NCBI RefSeq assembly: GCF_022267515.1
Contig: NZ_JAKFGB010000021.1
Location: 124,001 to 188,000, forward strand
Length of the DNA stretch: 64,000 nt
Reading direction: 5' to 3'
Source: Rubinisphaera margarita
GTDB taxonomy: Bacteria > Planctomycetota > Planctomycetia > Planctomycetales > Planctomycetaceae
Numbering within the stretch: position 1 is the stretch's first letter; every line of letters begins with the position of its first letter. The notes beneath the pieces are model-generated. The model saw only the letters and a program-made list of their open reading frames with translations. It did no database searches and was not told the DNA's origin. The position numbers and the translations under genes are program-made. Shown here in pieces: positions 8,118 to 17,983 of this stretch.

Positions 8118-11100
8118 CTTCGGATTCAGATGCCGCCCACGAGCTTCGCGGCCCAATCGCCTGGATGGCGAGAAACTCGATCGCCGCGAATCTCCTCATG
8201 GTGATTCTGCTCGGCGGAGGGATCTGGTCGGCGTATTCCATCCAGAAAGAAGTCTTCCCGCAGTTCCAGCTGGATGTCGTGGAAGTCAACGTCGGCTATC
8301 CCGGTGCCGCTCCCTCAGAGGTTGAACAGGGGATTCTCCGCCCCATTGAAGAGGCGGTTCGTGGCGTCGAAGGCATTCGTGAAATTACCAGCGAAGCGCG
8401 AGAGGGACGCGGCGAAGTGCTGATCGAACTGGTCGCCGGTCAGGACCGTATGAAGGCGTTTCAGGATATCGATCAGGCGGTCAGTCGAATTCGTACGTTT
8501 CCCGATCAGATCGAACAACCCGAGGTCAGTCTGCAATCCCGGCAACAGGAAGTGATCGAGGTCGGGCTGTACGGCGATGTCGATGTCTGGACGCTGCGCC
8601 AGATGGCCGAGCAGTTGCGCGATCAGATGACTTCTCACGAGCAGATCACGCAGGTCGAGCTGGGCCGCGTCCCAGAGTATGTCACCCATATCGAGATCCC
8701 GCGGCAGACACTCCGACAATACGGCCTGACTTTGCCGCGCGTGGCAGCGATTATCCGGTCGAATAGTCAGGATGTCGCAGCCGGTTCAGTCCAAACGACG
8801 GCCGGCGAGATTCTGCTGCGGGTGAAAGCCCGTAAGCAATGGGCACGGGAATTCGCCGAGATCGAAATCGTGACCGCCCGCGATGGGCAGGTCGTTACGC
8901 TGGGCGATATCGCCACGATCCGCGATGGTTTCGAAGAGATCGGGTTCCATTCCCAGTTCAGCAAGACTCCCTCGGTCGAGCTCAACATTTATCGGGTGGG
9001 CTCTCAATCGCCTATTGAGATTGCGACCGCAGTCGAAGAGATCATGGCCGATTTCGAGAGCTCGCTGCCGCCCGGCGTTACGTGGCGGATCGACAGTAAC
9101 AACGCCGAAGAATTTCGGCGACGGCTGAATCTCGTCATCGAGAACGGCGTCATGGCGGTCGTCATCGTTCTGGTGATTCTTGCTCTGTTTCTCGAGTTCA
9201 GACTCGCGTTCTGGGTGATGATGGGCATGGTCGTTTCGTTCATCGGCGGGATTCTGTTGCTGCCCCTGGTCGATATCTCCATCAACATGATTTCCCTGTT
9301 CGGCTTTCTTGTCGTACTGGGAATCGTGGTCGATGACGCCGTCGTCGTCGGTGAGAATGTCTACGAAGAACGGCAGACAAAGAAGGATCACAACGCCGCT
9401 GCTGTGACTGGCACGCGTGACGTGGCTGGTCCGGTAACATTCAGCGTGCTGACGAATATCGTCGCGTTCGTGCCGTTGCTGTTCATTCCGGGCGAGACCG
9501 GCAAGTTCTGGTACCCGCTCCCTGTCGTCGTGATCGTCGTCCTGGCAGTCTCGCTGGTGGAGTCGCTGTTCATTCTTCCGTCCCATCTGGCGCACGCCCG
9601 TGATGCCGGTCGACGGAAGGGAGTGGGCTCCTGGCTGCACGGTTACCAGCAGGCGTTCAGCCGTGGCTTCAGTCGGCTGGTCGAGTTGATCTATCAACCG
9701 GTCCTTTCGGCGTGCCTGCATTTTCGCTACATCACCGCATCAATCGCTCTAGCCCTGTTCGTGGTCATTGGCGGCTACGCCACGAGTGCTCACATGGGAA
9801 TGATTCTCATGCCCGAAGTGTCGGCTGATGAAATCGAAGCCGGCGTCCGCATGCCTGTCGGGACGACTCGGGATCAGTCGGCCAGAATCGCCGAAGTGAT
9901 CACCCAGGCCAGTCTGCGAATGTTCGAAGAACACAATCTGCATGAAGTCGCGGAGGGCATCAAAACGAATGTCCGCGGACAGAACTTCATCGACGTTGAA
10001 ATTGTGCTCAGACCGCCCGATGAACGGGACATGACCGCCAATGAAGTGATCGCTCTCTGGCGGGACTCGATCGGCGATTTGCCCGGGGTCGATCAGATCA
10101 CCTTCGAAGCCGAGAGCGGGCCAGGCGGTTACCGTCAGGACATCAGCATCGACCTCAGTCACAGCGATGTCGATATTCTTGGCAAAGCGTCTCAAGCATT
10201 CGCCGAACGGATGGAAGCGTTCTCCAACACCCGGGACGTGAGCGACAATTACAACAAAGGCAAATCGCAGTACGACTATCGACTGCGACCGGAAGGTAAG
10301 GCGCTCGGGTTGACCGACGAGGATCTGGGCGAACAGCTGCGTGGGGCCTTTTTCGGATCGCTCGCGCTGCGATTGCTTCGCGGCACCAACGAAATTGAAG
10401 TCCGCGTCAAACTTCCAGAAGAGCAGCGTGAGGACGTTCACAATCTGGAAGACCTCGTGATCCAGACGCCGAGCGGCCAGGAAGTCCCGCTGCTCGATGT
10501 AGCCGAGGTCGTCAAGACGGAAGCGTTTACCAGTATCGGTCGCCGTAACGGACGGCGTGTGGTCAATGTCTCGATGGACGTGGAGCCGAAGCGAGCAGTC
10601 ACCCAGGTGATTACCGCACTGCAGAACGAGGTGCTGCCGCAGCTCCGAGACGACTATCCCGGCATCACATGGACGTTCGAAGGCAGCAATGCCGAGATGC
10701 GTGAAGCAACCGCATCGCTCTGGGGGTCGTTCGGGCTGGCACTCTTCGTGATCTACGCACTGCTCGCGATCGCGTTCCGCCGGTATGTCCAACCGCTGGT
10801 TGTGCTGGTCGCGATTCCTTTTGGCATCGTCGGAGCCGTGATCGGTCACATTCTGCTGGGGTACGACCTGTCTCTGGTCAGCCTGATGGGAGTGATTGCA
10901 CTGTCCGGGGTTGTGATCAACGATTCATTGATCATGATCGATTACGCCAACCGCCGCCGGGGAGAATGCTCGGCGCGTGAAGCGATCTCTCAAGCCGGGG
11001 TGCGACGTTTCCGCCCGATCATGCTGACGACGCTGACCACTTTCGGCGGGCTCGTTCCTCTGATTTTCGAGACATCTCTGCAGGCGCAGTACATCATTCC

Positions 11101-11221
11101 CATGGCCATCTCGCTCGGTTTCGGCATTCTGTTCTCCACGGGTATCATTCTGGTTCTCGTACCCTGCCTCTACCTGATCCTCGAAGACATTGAATCTTTG
11201 TTCGTCTCTTCTGCGAATTAG
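8114..11221 (+). CDS. RND multidrug efflux pump (AcrB/HAE1-like permease)
   Basis: A 1035-residue proton-driven inner-membrane transporter, full length for the family. It has the two-fold repeat of one helix, a large periplasmic loop and a five-to-six helix bundle. The proton-relay Asp pair in TM4 is present in GFLVVLGIVVDDAVVV (about residue 410), and the ALFLEFRLAFWVMMGMVV and VIALSGVVINDSLIMIDYAN segments are typical of the HAE1 family. The GTG at 8114 overlaps the adaptor stop codon (GTGA). The substrate cannot be predicted; in family terms it exports amphiphilic drugs, detergents or lipids together with the two preceding products. Confidence 0.93.
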   Translation: MTSDSDAAHELRGPIAWMARNSIAANLLMVILLGGGIWSAYSIQKEVFPQFQLDVVEVNVGYPGAAPSEVEQGILRPIEEAVRGVEGIREITSEAREGRGEVLIELVAGQDRMKAFQDIDQAVSRIRTFPDQIEQPEVSLQSRQQEVIEVGLYGDVDVWTLRQMAEQLRDQMTSHEQITQVELGRVPEYVTHIEIPRQTLRQYGLTLPRVAAIIRSNSQDVAAGSVQTTAGEILLRVKARKQWAREFAEIEIVTARDGQVVTLGDIATIRDGFEEIGFHSQFSKTPSVELNIYRVGSQSPIEIATAVEEIMADFESSLPPGVTWRIDSNNAEEFRRRLNLVIENGVMAVVIVLVILALFLEFRLAFWVMMGMVVSFIGGILLLPLVDISINMISLFGFLVVLGIVVDDAVVVGENVYEERQTKKDHNAAAVTGTRDVAGPVTFSVLTNIVAFVPLLFIPGETGKFWYPLPVVVIVVLAVSLVESLFILPSHLAHARDAGRRKGVGSWLHGYQQAFSRGFSRLVELIYQPVLSACLHFRYITASIALALFVVIGGYATSAHMGMILMPEVSADEIEAGVRMPVGTTRDQSARIAEVITQASLRMFEEHNLHEVAEGIKTNVRGQNFIDVEIVLRPPDERDMTANEVIALWRDSIGDLPGVDQITFEAESGPGGYRQDISIDLSHSDVDILGKASQAFAERMEAFSNTRDVSDNYNKGKSQYDYRLRPEGKALGLTDEDLGEQLRGAFFGSLALRLLRGTNEIEVRVKLPEEQREDVHNLEDLVIQTPSGQEVPLLDVAEVVKTEAFTSIGRRNGRRVVNVSMDVEPKRAVTQVITALQNEVLPQLRDDYPGITWTFEGSNAEMREATASLWGSFGLALFVIYALLAIAFRRYVQPLVVLVAIPFGIVGAVIGHILLGYDLSLVSLMGVIALSGVVINDSLIMIDYANRRRGECSAREAISQAGVRRFRPIMLTTLTTFGGLVPLIFETSLQAQYIIPMAISLGFGILFSTGIILVLVPCLYLILEDIESLFVSSAN

Positions 11222-11372
11222 TCACCTTGCTGGACGATCACATGTCTGGCGAAGTGAGTAACCGTCCGGAGACGGATCTCCGGAAGTTGAACTGGTCGCG
11301 TTTCGAGTCCTGGCGGGATAGAATCAGACGTCTCTGACGCCGCTGGTTACTCTGTCCGCAACTGGATCCGCC

Positions 11373-14036
11373 ATGTCTCGAATGCTCGCCTTTGTCGCCG
11401 CGGTTCTGTTCCTGGTCGGCTCCGATCTCTTTGCGAAGACTGACAGACCGAACATCATCTTCATTCTGGCCGACGACCTTGGTTGGAGTGAACTCGGGTG
11501 TTACGGAAACGAGTTCAACGAAACGCCGCATCTGGACCGGCTGGCGAGCGACGGGATGCGGTTTTCGCAGGCTTATGCGTCCGCTCCTGTGTGCTCACCC
11601 TATCGGGCGGCGTTGCTGACCGGACAATATCCAGCACGTCTCGGAATCATTGACTACCTGCGGCCAAATTCGGCCAACGCGTTGTCCACCGATCATGTGA
11701 CGTTGCCCGAGGTGCTGCAGCGTCACGGCTACCAGACGGGCATGATCGGAAAATGGCATCTGACAGGCTACGAGCATCACGGGGCCGAGTTTGAGGTCAA
11801 GCCCCGGGCACATGGGTTCGACTGGGACATGGCCCGAGAAGTGAAGGGCGTGGGAAACGGTGCGAACTTCTGGCCGTATGTCTTTCGTGATCAGAGTCTT
11901 CGCTGGCTCGACCTTCCGGAGAACCGACTGGGCGAGCACGAGTTCCTTGTTGACCGAATGAATCTCGAAGCCGTTGATTTCATTGAGCGGAACAGTCAAC
12001 GTCCCTTTTTCCTTTATCTCAGCCACTATGCGACGCATTCCATTCTCAATGGAAAGCCGGAACTCGTTGAGAAGTACCGTCGGAAGTCTCCTCCCGGGAA
12101 AAGTACACGAGAGCAATGCTATCTTTGCCGGGATCAGGGACTGTCCGGTGATGCGTTGAATCATTGGGCCGGGGACCACAATCCGCATCTGGCGGCTATG
12201 CTGGAAAGCATCGACGACGGCATTGGCAAGATTCGAGGCAAACTTGCCGAGCTGGGGCTCGATGACAACACTATCGTGATCTTCACGAGCGACAATGGTG
12301 GTGAAACCAATGTCACGTCGAACGCGCCCCTTTCAGGAGGGAAGAGTCAGCTGTACGAAGGAGGGATTCGCGTTCCGCTCATTGTTTTCTGGCCGGGAGG
12401 GACGCCAGCCGGATCGTTGTGCAGCCTGCCGACGAGCAATGTGGATTTCTATCCGACCCTGTTGGAAGTGATCGATATCGGAGCCGATCCTTCGCAGATT
12501 CTGGACGGAGAATCGCTGCTCGCGTCGTGGAAAGATCCTGACGTCGGTGCAGATCGAGAGTCGCTGTTCTGGCACTACCCGCTCGATGAACCGCATTTTC
12601 TGGGCGGCCGATCTTCAGGGGCGATTCGACACGGCGACTGGAAGCTCATCGAATTTTTCGATTCCGGAATCATCGAACTGTATTCGCTGGCGACCGATCC
12701 GTCGGAGCAGAACGATGTCGCTTCAAAGCATCCCGAGATCGCTGCGGAACTGAAAACGCGTCTGGCGGAGTGGCGAGAATCGATTAACGCTCGGATGCCC
12801 TCGCCACCACTGCTGGTGAAACCGAAGGAGCTGGTTTTCGCCGACCACTTCTCGACGGGACAGGTCCGTTCGAACTGGTTCTTCAATGGCGACTGGGAGG
12901 CGACGGAAGGGCGCTTGCAGCGCGGATCGACCGGGTCGGAGACGACTCGCATCTTCGCGAAAAATCTCCAGTATGGAGATGGGATGGTTCGCTTCGACTT
13001 TCAGTTTCAGGAAGCGGAGGACATCCGATTCATTTCTGGCAGCGAAGGTTCGTACAACAGCATTATTCGCATTCAACCCGATCACTTTCGGATCGAAACC
13101 GGACAGGACAAGAGCGGCCCCTACTTCCAGCACTGGCATGGCGAGTGTGCGTACGATTTCGCACCGGACCGCTGGTACACGATGACAATCGAGTTCATCG
13201 GCGACCAGATCGTCGCTCATGTTGATCCTACTCACGTGGCGTACGCCAGGCATCCCGTCATTGAGAAGACTCGGGACTACTTTGCTTTCCAGGTCGACGA
13301 CTCTCGGGCGGCCTTTGACAATGTGCAGCTCTTAACCGTCGGAAAGCATCCCCGTTTCGTCGACAACCTGCGGCGGATCGAATCTCTCGTCGATCAGCAT
13401 CCAGTGCAGCGATCTTTGGAAGAACAGCTTCGAATCGCATCGACGAACGCTCATGACCGGCTGTATCAGACCGACAGCGAATACCGAATTCTGGTTCAAC
13501 GAGTCCACGACCTTGACGAACAGAACAAGGTTTCCTTTCCGACCGTCTTTCGGTCGCACAAAGAGATTCGGCAGGAAATCGCCGACCGACGGCGAACGCT
13601 GCTTGAAGAGGATCCTCAGTACAAGAAACTGCTCTTTGCGACCTATGCTGCCACACGAGCGCTAGAGGCCTTCCTGATCGAGCAGGAGCCCCAGATCGCA
13701 GTGCTTCCGGACAGTCGTCGAAAGCGGGAACTCGAACGAGTACGCATTCGCTTCTTGAATGACGCTCGCTATGTGGGCCTGGTCGAGCAGCAACGACTGA
13801 CCCAGGAACAGCTGGAAAACGCGTACCCGGAGTTGTTCGTGACCGATGAGGAGATCAATGCCACTCGGCAGCAGCAGCGGACAGCGATCAGTCAGGATCC
13901 TGCGTTCCGTAAAGCGATCGACGATCGTGCCGCGGCGTGGCGGGATCAGCAGGATTACCTCATGTCGCATGACGAACACGTCGTCGAGGTTCAGCGGCGA
14001 ATGCAGTTGCACGCCGATGAACCGGGGAAACCCTAG
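11373..14036 (+). CDS. Secreted sulfatase with concanavalin-like and helical-repeat C-terminus
   Basis: An 887-residue exported type I sulfatase, much longer than the usual 450-550. A signal peptide (about 1-21) is followed by the sulfatase domain (about 25-475) with metal ligands in NIIFILADDLGW and the formylglycine site CSPYR at Cys74. The active site has Tyr rather than Ser or Thr before Arg. Residues about 486-650 look like a jelly-roll 3-keto-disaccharide-hydrolase/LamG-type module (WEATEGRLQRG, FDNVQLL). Residues about 655-880 are helical, with repeats opening with D-P/S/A-x-Y/F-x-x-L. It hydrolyses sulfate esters on polysaccharides, presumably in the periplasm or at the surface. It is monocistronic and needs a formylglycine-generating enzyme encoded elsewhere. 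Confidence 0.88.
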   Translation: MSRMLAFVAAVLFLVGSDLFAKTDRPNIIFILADDLGWSELGCYGNEFNETPHLDRLASDGMRFSQAYASAPVCSPYRAALLTGQYPARLGIIDYLRPNSANALSTDHVTLPEVLQRHGYQTGMIGKWHLTGYEHHGAEFEVKPRAHGFDWDMAREVKGVGNGANFWPYVFRDQSLRWLDLPENRLGEHEFLVDRMNLEAVDFIERNSQRPFFLYLSHYATHSILNGKPELVEKYRRKSPPGKSTREQCYLCRDQGLSGDALNHWAGDHNPHLAAMLESIDDGIGKIRGKLAELGLDDNTIVIFTSDNGGETNVTSNAPLSGGKSQLYEGGIRVPLIVFWPGGTPAGSLCSLPTSNVDFYPTLLEVIDIGADPSQILDGESLLASWKDPDVGADRESLFWHYPLDEPHFLGGRSSGAIRHGDWKLIEFFDSGIIELYSLATDPSEQNDVASKHPEIAAELKTRLAEWRESINARMPSPPLLVKPKELVFADHFSTGQVRSNWFFNGDWEATEGRLQRGSTGSETTRIFAKNLQYGDGMVRFDFQFQEAEDIRFISGSEGSYNSIIRIQPDHFRIETGQDKSGPYFQHWHGECAYDFAPDRWYTMTIEFIGDQIVAHVDPTHVAYARHPVIEKTRDYFAFQVDDSRAAFDNVQLLTVGKHPRFVDNLRRIESLVDQHPVQRSLEEQLRIASTNAHDRLYQTDSEYRILVQRVHDLDEQNKVSFPTVFRSHKEIRQEIADRRRTLLEEDPQYKKLLFATYAATRALEAFLIEQEPQIAVLPDSRRKRELERVRIRFLNDARYVGLVEQQRLTQEQLENAYPELFVTDEEINATRQQQRTAISQDPAFRKAIDDRAAAWRDQQDYLMSHDEHVVEVQRRMQLHADEPGKP

Positions 14037-14082
14037 GTCTGGCCCGCATCGATGTTCAGGTGGCTGCGACTCCTCCGACGCA

Positions 14083-14097
14083 GCAGTCGACGACTGC
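14083..14097. promoter_or_regulatory. Short perfect palindrome upstream of ppc
   Basis: GCAGTCG-A-CGACTGC, a 7+1+7 perfect inverted repeat in the gap of about 270 bp before ppc. The single-base centre makes an RNA hairpin unlikely, so a dimeric regulator site is possible. No other copy was noticed by eye. Confidence 0.3.
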
Positions 14098-14309
14098 GCG
14101 AATTTCGGAAGAGATGCGGAGCTGACGGAGCTGCCGATACGTGATCGAGGTTCAGTATCGGCACGAACCCCGCTTGAATTGTCTCGAAGTTGCGAAGTCG
14201 AAACTGGCGATTCCTGTGGCATCACTTACACTGCCAGAACTTCGACTGGAATATTGGACGGTTGCCCGACTCGCGACGCTCGAGTCAGGCCGGATTGGAT
14301 GATGAATCG

Positions 14310-16985
14310 ATGACGACACTTCGGAGCGACAAAACACTCAATTATCTCGTGGAACTGCTTGATCTGGTGGTTCGCGAACAGGTCGGTGAATCACTGGCCG
14401 ATACCATGCAGACCATTCGACGACTGGCCATCGAGCGTCGAGCCGGGTTGCCCGATGCCGAAGGGCGGCTGGTGGAGACCTTGAAGACTCTTGAGAGCGA
14501 TGAACTGCGGGCCGTGATCCGATGGTTGAGTCTGTTCTTCGATCTCGCGAATGCAGCCGAGGAGCGGACCCGGATTGAAGTCCTCAACGAACGGGACCAT
14601 CAGTCTCGAAGCCAAAGGGTGCCTCGCGGAGAGTCGATTGCCGCCGCGGTTTCGGAGCTTGCCGAACAGGGGCTGTCTGCTTCTGAGATGCAACGGTGGC
14701 TTGACCGCCTGAAGATTGAGCCGGTCTTCACCGCACACCCGTCTGAGGCGAAACGGCGGACCACGCGCCAGCTCCTGCGTCGGATCCGTCAGCTCCTGCC
14801 GGAGATCGGCGCCGATGCTCCGGTCGATGTGGAACCCGAGATCGTGGCCGATCTCACGGTGCTCTGGCAGAGCGATCTGATTCGTCCGGAGCGGCCTCCG
14901 GTAATGAGCGAAGTGAGCCGGGGTTTGTACTTCGCCTCGACACTATGGGATGTAGTCCCTCGAGTGTACCAGGAGCTGAGAGGTGCTCTTCGCGATTCCT
15001 ATCCCAACCATCATTTCGAGATCCCCCGGTTTCTGTCGTTCGGCAGCTGGATCGGTGGGGACCGCGACGGGCACCCGTTCGTGACCGCGGACATCACTCG
15101 GCAGACCTTCGGTCGACTTCGCCGAGCCGCCCTCGAAGGTCATCTGGAAGTCTGCCGCGATCTACGGAATCAGATTGTGATGTCTGACCAGCTGATTCCC
15201 TCCGCTCCCGGGTTGCGAGCAAAGCTCGACAGTTGCTGCGAACAATGGCCGGCGCTACAGGACGCGATTGCGGCCATCTCGAAATCGGAAACTTATCGCC
15301 GGTATCTCGGGATGCTTCAGTATCGGCTTGGGATGACCCTGGAATCGATTGAATCCGATTCTCTGGCTGCGGGAGCTTATGAATCGGTCGATGAGTTCCG
15401 CGAAGAACTCCGGCAGCTTCGAGAAAGCATTGCGGAGAACCGCGGAGAGAGAATCGCCCATCAGTATCTGCAGCCGTGGATCGACCTTGTTCAGACATTC
15501 GGGTTTCACTTTGCTGCTCTCGATGTGCGGCAGAATTCGGTCACGCATCGAAACTGCCTCGAAGAAGTTCTGGCACTGCAGGGGATCAGCGAACCGCAGG
15601 GTCAGCCGGCGACGATCGATGCAGGCAGGCTGGGGGAAGAAGCCGCAGAAGTCTTTCGCACGTTCATGCTGCTTGCCGAAGCGTACGACTCGTGGGGTCA
15701 CGAGGCGATTGGCGGCTATATCATCAGTATGACGCATTCCGCCGCCGATGTGCTGACCGTCCTCTGGTTGTGGCAAACCGCCTGGCGACAGTGCCACGGA
15801 GACGACAAAGATGTTCCGGCACTTCCGATCATCCCCTTGTTTGAGACGATCGACGATCTTCGGAACTCCGCTTCGATTCTCGATGAGCTGATGACGGACG
15901 AGCAGTATCGACAGTATCTGACGGAGACGGGGCAGAAGCAGCAGATCGTGATGGTCGGCTATTCGGACAGCACGAAAGACGGGGGCTATCTGACCGCGTG
16001 CTGGGAACTTCATCAGGGGCAGGCTCAGCTCGCCGAAACGGCGGAGAAGCATCATATTCAGCTGACGATCTTCCATGGTCGCGGCGGCGCACTGGGACGT
16101 GGCGGCGGTCCGGCCGCTCGTGCGATTCGCTCGCTCCCTCAGAACGCCGTGGGAGGTCGCCTGCGGGTTACCGACCAGGGAGAGGTTCTCTCCGAACGGT
16201 ACGATGATCCCGTCATCGCCCATCGTCATCTCGAGCAGGTCCTCAACGCCACACTGATGGTCAGCGCGGGGACGAAAGAAACGCCGGATCCGATTTGGTC
16301 GACGATCATGGACCGGCTCTCGGTCGCTTCGTTGAAGAAGTATCGGGAGTTGATTGAGCACCCGGGGTTTCTGAGCTACTTCGATCATGCGACGCCGATC
16401 AGCGAGATCGAAACGCTGCCAATCGGTTCGCGTCCTTCCCGAAGACGGGGACAGCAGCGCGCCCTGAGCGATCTTCGCGCGATTCCGTGGACGTTCGCCT
16501 GGACCCAGTCGCGGCATCTTCTGCCCGCATGGTACGGGATGGGAACGGCCATTCGAGAATTTGTCGACGCGGACGAATCGACCTGGTCGCACATCCGAGC
16601 GATGTATGTGCAGTGGCCCGTGTTTCGTGCGCTCATCGACAATGCCGAACTCGCACTTACCAAAGCCGATATGGAGATTGCACGGGAGTATGCCTCCCTG
16701 GCACCGAAAGAGAGTGGTTCAGAGGTGTGGGACATGATTTCGGCTGAGTTCGAACTGAGTCGAGGTGCCGTGCTCATGGTCAAGGACAGTCCCGAACTTC
16801 TCGCCGATATCGATTGGCTCAAGACCTCCGTACGCAGCAGAAACCCCTATGTGGATCCGCTGAATATCGCTCAGATTATTTTGCTGGAACGAATCCGGGC
16901 CAACGACGTCGAGAACGACGAACTGACTCAACTGGTGCGACTCTCCATCCAGGGGATTGCTTCAGGATTGAGGACGACCGGATAA
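14310..16985 (+). CDS. ppc: Phosphoenolpyruvate carboxylase
   Basis: An 891-residue cytoplasmic PEP carboxylase that makes oxaloacetate from PEP and bicarbonate to refill the TCA cycle. Every signature is present: the catalytic His in VFTAHPSEAKRRT (about 145), SFGSWIGGDRDGHPFVT (about 245), the second His region with FHFAALDVRQNS, VGYSDSTKDGGYLTACW (about 550), the mobile loop FHGRGGALGRGGGP (about 590) and the C-terminal tail ending in LSIQGIASGLRTTG. The ATG at 14310 gives the standard N-terminus. A reading from 14190 adds 40 residues of low-complexity, non-family sequence and is rejected. Monocistronic. Confidence 0.97.
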   Translation: MTTLRSDKTLNYLVELLDLVVREQVGESLADTMQTIRRLAIERRAGLPDAEGRLVETLKTLESDELRAVIRWLSLFFDLANAAEERTRIEVLNERDHQSRSQRVPRGESIAAAVSELAEQGLSASEMQRWLDRLKIEPVFTAHPSEAKRRTTRQLLRRIRQLLPEIGADAPVDVEPEIVADLTVLWQSDLIRPERPPVMSEVSRGLYFASTLWDVVPRVYQELRGALRDSYPNHHFEIPRFLSFGSWIGGDRDGHPFVTADITRQTFGRLRRAALEGHLEVCRDLRNQIVMSDQLIPSAPGLRAKLDSCCEQWPALQDAIAAISKSETYRRYLGMLQYRLGMTLESIESDSLAAGAYESVDEFREELRQLRESIAENRGERIAHQYLQPWIDLVQTFGFHFAALDVRQNSVTHRNCLEEVLALQGISEPQGQPATIDAGRLGEEAAEVFRTFMLLAEAYDSWGHEAIGGYIISMTHSAADVLTVLWLWQTAWRQCHGDDKDVPALPIIPLFETIDDLRNSASILDELMTDEQYRQYLTETGQKQQIVMVGYSDSTKDGGYLTACWELHQGQAQLAETAEKHHIQLTIFHGRGGALGRGGGPAARAIRSLPQNAVGGRLRVTDQGEVLSERYDDPVIAHRHLEQVLNATLMVSAGTKETPDPIWSTIMDRLSVASLKKYRELIEHPGFLSYFDHATPISEIETLPIGSRPSRRRGQQRALSDLRAIPWTFAWTQSRHLLPAWYGMGTAIREFVDADESTWSHIRAMYVQWPVFRALIDNAELALTKADMEIAREYASLAPKESGSEVWDMISAEFELSRGAVLMVKDSPELLADIDWLKTSVRSRNPYVDPLNIAQIILLERIRANDVENDELTQLVRLSIQGIASGLRTTG

Positions 16986-17125
16986 GCGTTCTGCTGGTTC
17001 GATGGTTGGCAGTGTGCTTGATACCATCGATCAGAAGCGGGATTGTCTCTTCGAGTCAGGCGTCTACAGTACAGCGACCTTGATCATGTGTTGAACGTTT
17101 TCTGACACTGAGGTGCAGTTCCATC

Positions 17126-17917
17126 ATGGACATTCGCGATCACAATCGCAATGCGTGGAATCGGCTGGTTGCGGTCAAGAATCGCTGGACGCAGCCAGTC
17201 AGTGCCGCGATTATCGATCGGGCCCGGCGTGGTCTCTTTGAGATTCTACTCACGCCGACGCGCCCGGTTCCCGAACACTGGTTCCCCAATCTAAGGGAGA
17301 CTCCGACGCTGTGTCTCGCTGGGGCTGGCGGACAACAGGCCCCTGTTCTCGCCGCTGCCGGTGCGACAGTTACTGTTCTTGATAACTCGCCTGGTCAGCT
17401 GGCGCAGGATCGGTATGTGGCTGAGCGTGAAGGGCTGCGACTCGAACTTGTCGTAGGCGACATGTCGGACTTGTCGAACTTCGCGGACGAGTCGTTCGAG
17501 CTGATCGTACATCCCTGTGCCAACGCATTTGTTCCGAACGTCAAGCCAGTCTGGCGGGAGTGCTTTCGGGTTCTGAGAGCGGGCGGAGTGATAATGGCCG
17601 GGTTTACGAATCCGGTCCGTTATATCTTCGACGACGAACGGAAAGAGAATGGCAATCTCGAGGTCCGCTACTCGCTGCCCTATTCAGATATCCACAGTCT
17701 TCCGTCATCGGAATTGAAGCGACTGATTGACGCTGAAATTCCACTTGAGCATGGACACACTCTGGAGGACCAGATTGGCGGACAGCTCGAGGCGGGATTT
17801 GTAATGAACGGGTTCTACGAAGACAAATACCCGGAGACCGAGGGGGATCCGCTGTCTCAATTCATGCTCACGTTTATAGCCACGCGCTGTGTCAAACCGC
17901 ACGATCAGAATCGATGA
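17126..17917 (+). CDS. Class I SAM-dependent methyltransferase
   Basis: A 263-residue Rossmann-fold methyltransferase. Motif I is LCLAGAGGQQAPVLAAAG (about 65-82), the acidic SAM-ribose residue follows in VTVLDNSPGQL, motif II is VVGDMSDLSNFADESFELIV, and motif III is VLRAGGVIMAGF. The substrate is not evident. The GAGGTG upstream suits the ATG at 17126. It is followed after 66 bp by an FAD oxidoreductase on the same strand, so the three genes to 19674 may be one operon. Similar proteins in other bacteria are annotated only as generic methyltransferases. Confidence 0.85.
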   Translation: MDIRDHNRNAWNRLVAVKNRWTQPVSAAIIDRARRGLFEILLTPTRPVPEHWFPNLRETPTLCLAGAGGQQAPVLAAAGATVTVLDNSPGQLAQDRYVAEREGLRLELVVGDMSDLSNFADESFELIVHPCANAFVPNVKPVWRECFRVLRAGGVIMAGFTNPVRYIFDDERKENGNLEVRYSLPYSDIHSLPSSELKRLIDAEIPLEHGHTLEDQIGGQLEAGFVMNGFYEDKYPETEGDPLSQFMLTFIATRCVKPHDQNR

Positions 17918-17983
17918 TCGGCAGTCGGAACTCTTCGGAGTAGACGTCTTTGACGGAATCGTTCGAGTACAGGAGAGATGCGA

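Noticed and set aside
14190..14309. N-terminal extension of PEP carboxylase
   Set aside because: Forty residues unlike the family; ATG 14310 gives the standard start.
15255..16592. 445-codon minus-strand ORF
   Set aside because: Antisense to ppc, whose catalytic motifs cover the same bases.
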